A stretch of DNA of 64,000 nucleotides from Melioribacter roseus P3M-2 (GTDB lineage Bacteria; Bacteroidota; Ignavibacteria; Ignavibacteriales; Melioribacteraceae), in assembly GCF_000279145.1 (NCBI RefSeq), contig NC_018178.1:1302001-1366000 (forward strand), in the 5' to 3' direction. Made by a program: the position numbers and the translations under genes. The notes beneath the pieces are model-generated. The model made no database searches. It was given only the letters and a program-made list of their open reading frames with translations, and had not been told where the DNA came from. This document shows, one piece after another, positions 63,480-64,000 of the stretch. Every line of letters begins with the position of its first letter. The first letter of the stretch is position 1.

Positions 63480-64000
63480 TTAAAACCTCGTTTTTGTAAG
63501 CCAATTGGAAATTATTCTCGCCAGTTCAATTCTTCTGTCGGCGAACGAATGACCGCAGCGGAGAATATGTTCTTCAAGCAACTCGGCGCCCGTCATTTTC
63601 AGCGAGGCTATAAGCGGCAGGTGATGGATTTCCAACGGCGCCGTTGTATCGTACTCCGCTCCGATAATCAGCAGGTTTTTCAAGGAAAGGTTGCTCGAAT
63701 ATTTCAACAGATTCCAGTCATCGATATGATTTATCAACTGATTTAGAAGACCTTCGGCCGATGCGTTATTAACTATCGTAGCGGCAAATTTTATTTTCTC
63801 GACGCTCAGATTGTAAATTTCCTTATTAATCTTAAGCAGCTCGCCGAATGCCCCGGCATTAAATCCCGCCATCGAAATAACGTTTTTTATTTCATCGCTA
63901 AAAACTGAATAATAGAGCGAAGCAAAACCTCCCATACTGTGCCCGGCGAGGATAATTTTACCGGTGTCGGCTCTTAATTTTTCATTACCCCGGTTCGACT
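63480..64000 (-). CDS. Alpha/beta-hydrolase, N-terminus beyond the window
   Basis: Partial: about 173 codons reach the right edge. The nucleophile elbow GHSMGG is present in IILAGHSMGGFASLYYS, the acid in NLLIIGAEYDTTAP, and the His in RCGHSFADRRIELA. The true start lies beyond the window. It precedes the decarboxylase by 1 bp, suggesting co-transcription. Confidence 0.8.
   Translation of the reverse strand, partial: SNRGNEKLRADTGKIILAGHSMGGFASLYYSVFSDEIKNVISMAGFNAGAFGELLKINKEIYNLSVEKIKFAATIVNNASAEGLLNQLINHIDDWNLLKYSSNLSLKNLLIIGAEYDTTAPLEIHHLPLIASLKMTGAELLEEHILRCGHSFADRRIELARIISNWLTKTRF

Overview
The window looks like chromosome of a member of the Ignavibacteria (Ignavibacteriota, FCB group), close to Melioribacter or Ignavibacterium. 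The case rests on a type IX secretion C-terminal sorting domain of the 'YQNYPNPFNPST' kind, a Bacteroidota-type promoter (TTTG, 20 nt, TAnnTTTG) before rpmH, good Shine-Dalgarno sites (AAAGGAG and similar), and a very large type II-C Cas9 with long repeats as known from Ignavibacterium. No database search was possible, so the lineage is an inference.

Layout. 1-5.7 kb (minus strand): two-component system, DUF3109 protein, sigma-54 (rpoN), a membrane methyltransferase, and hslV-hslU running off the left edge. 5.9-10.1 kb (plus): a B12-binding-type radical SAM enzyme, an FKBP/SlyD prolyl isomerase with its terminator, and a DUF255 thioredoxin-domain protein. 10.1-15.0 kb (plus): a threonine operon (aspartokinase, asd, thrB, thrC) behind a leader carrying a very Thr-rich reading frame. 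15.0-18.9 kb (minus): a lipoprotein hydrolase and a DUF5916 outer-membrane protein. 19.2-24.7 kb (plus): rpmH-rnpA-yidD-yidC and a patatin/Omp85 protein. 24.7-27.8 kb (minus): small genes, rlmD and a methyltransferase. 27.9-37.0 kb (minus): a surface polysaccharide operon (sugar epimerase, two glycosyltransferases, YfhO protein, flippase, CDP-glycerol-transferase-like protein). 37.1-38.2 kb: copper chaperone and SCO protein. 38.2-39.9 kb (plus): a T9SS-exported nuclease and a barrel-like protein. 40.0-46.3 kb (plus): pseudaminic-acid synthesis (pseB, pseC, pseG-pseH fusion, pseI, SpsF-type cytidylyltransferase) with an MntA/HepT toxin-antitoxin pair inside the cluster. 46.4-51.4 kb (minus): metabolic and hydrolase genes.

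51.4-61.2 kb is the most unusual part. It holds a 1.5-kb gene-free stretch of palindromic repeats, a CRISPR array of 21 repeats of 46 nt plus one degenerate unit, and cas2, cas1 and a cas9 of about 1,657 codons on the minus strand. A tracrRNA lies upstream of cas9 on the plus strand. A 53-nt element resembling a split CRISPR repeat occurs twice beside the array. The array and tracrRNA read on the plus strand, opposite to the cas genes, and a strong hairpin terminator closes the array against cas2. No csn2 or cas4 is present, as expected for type II-C. 61.7-64.0 kb: a DUF971 protein, an aromatic amino-acid decarboxylase and a truncated alpha/beta hydrolase.

Quality warning: aspartokinase, one glycosyltransferase (twice), the SpsF-like gene and cas9 (twice) each carry single-base frameshifts at short homopolymers, and each reads through after a one-base change. 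This looks more like residual sequencing error than gene decay. Most genes are packed tightly with 1-50 bp spacing or 4-bp overlaps.
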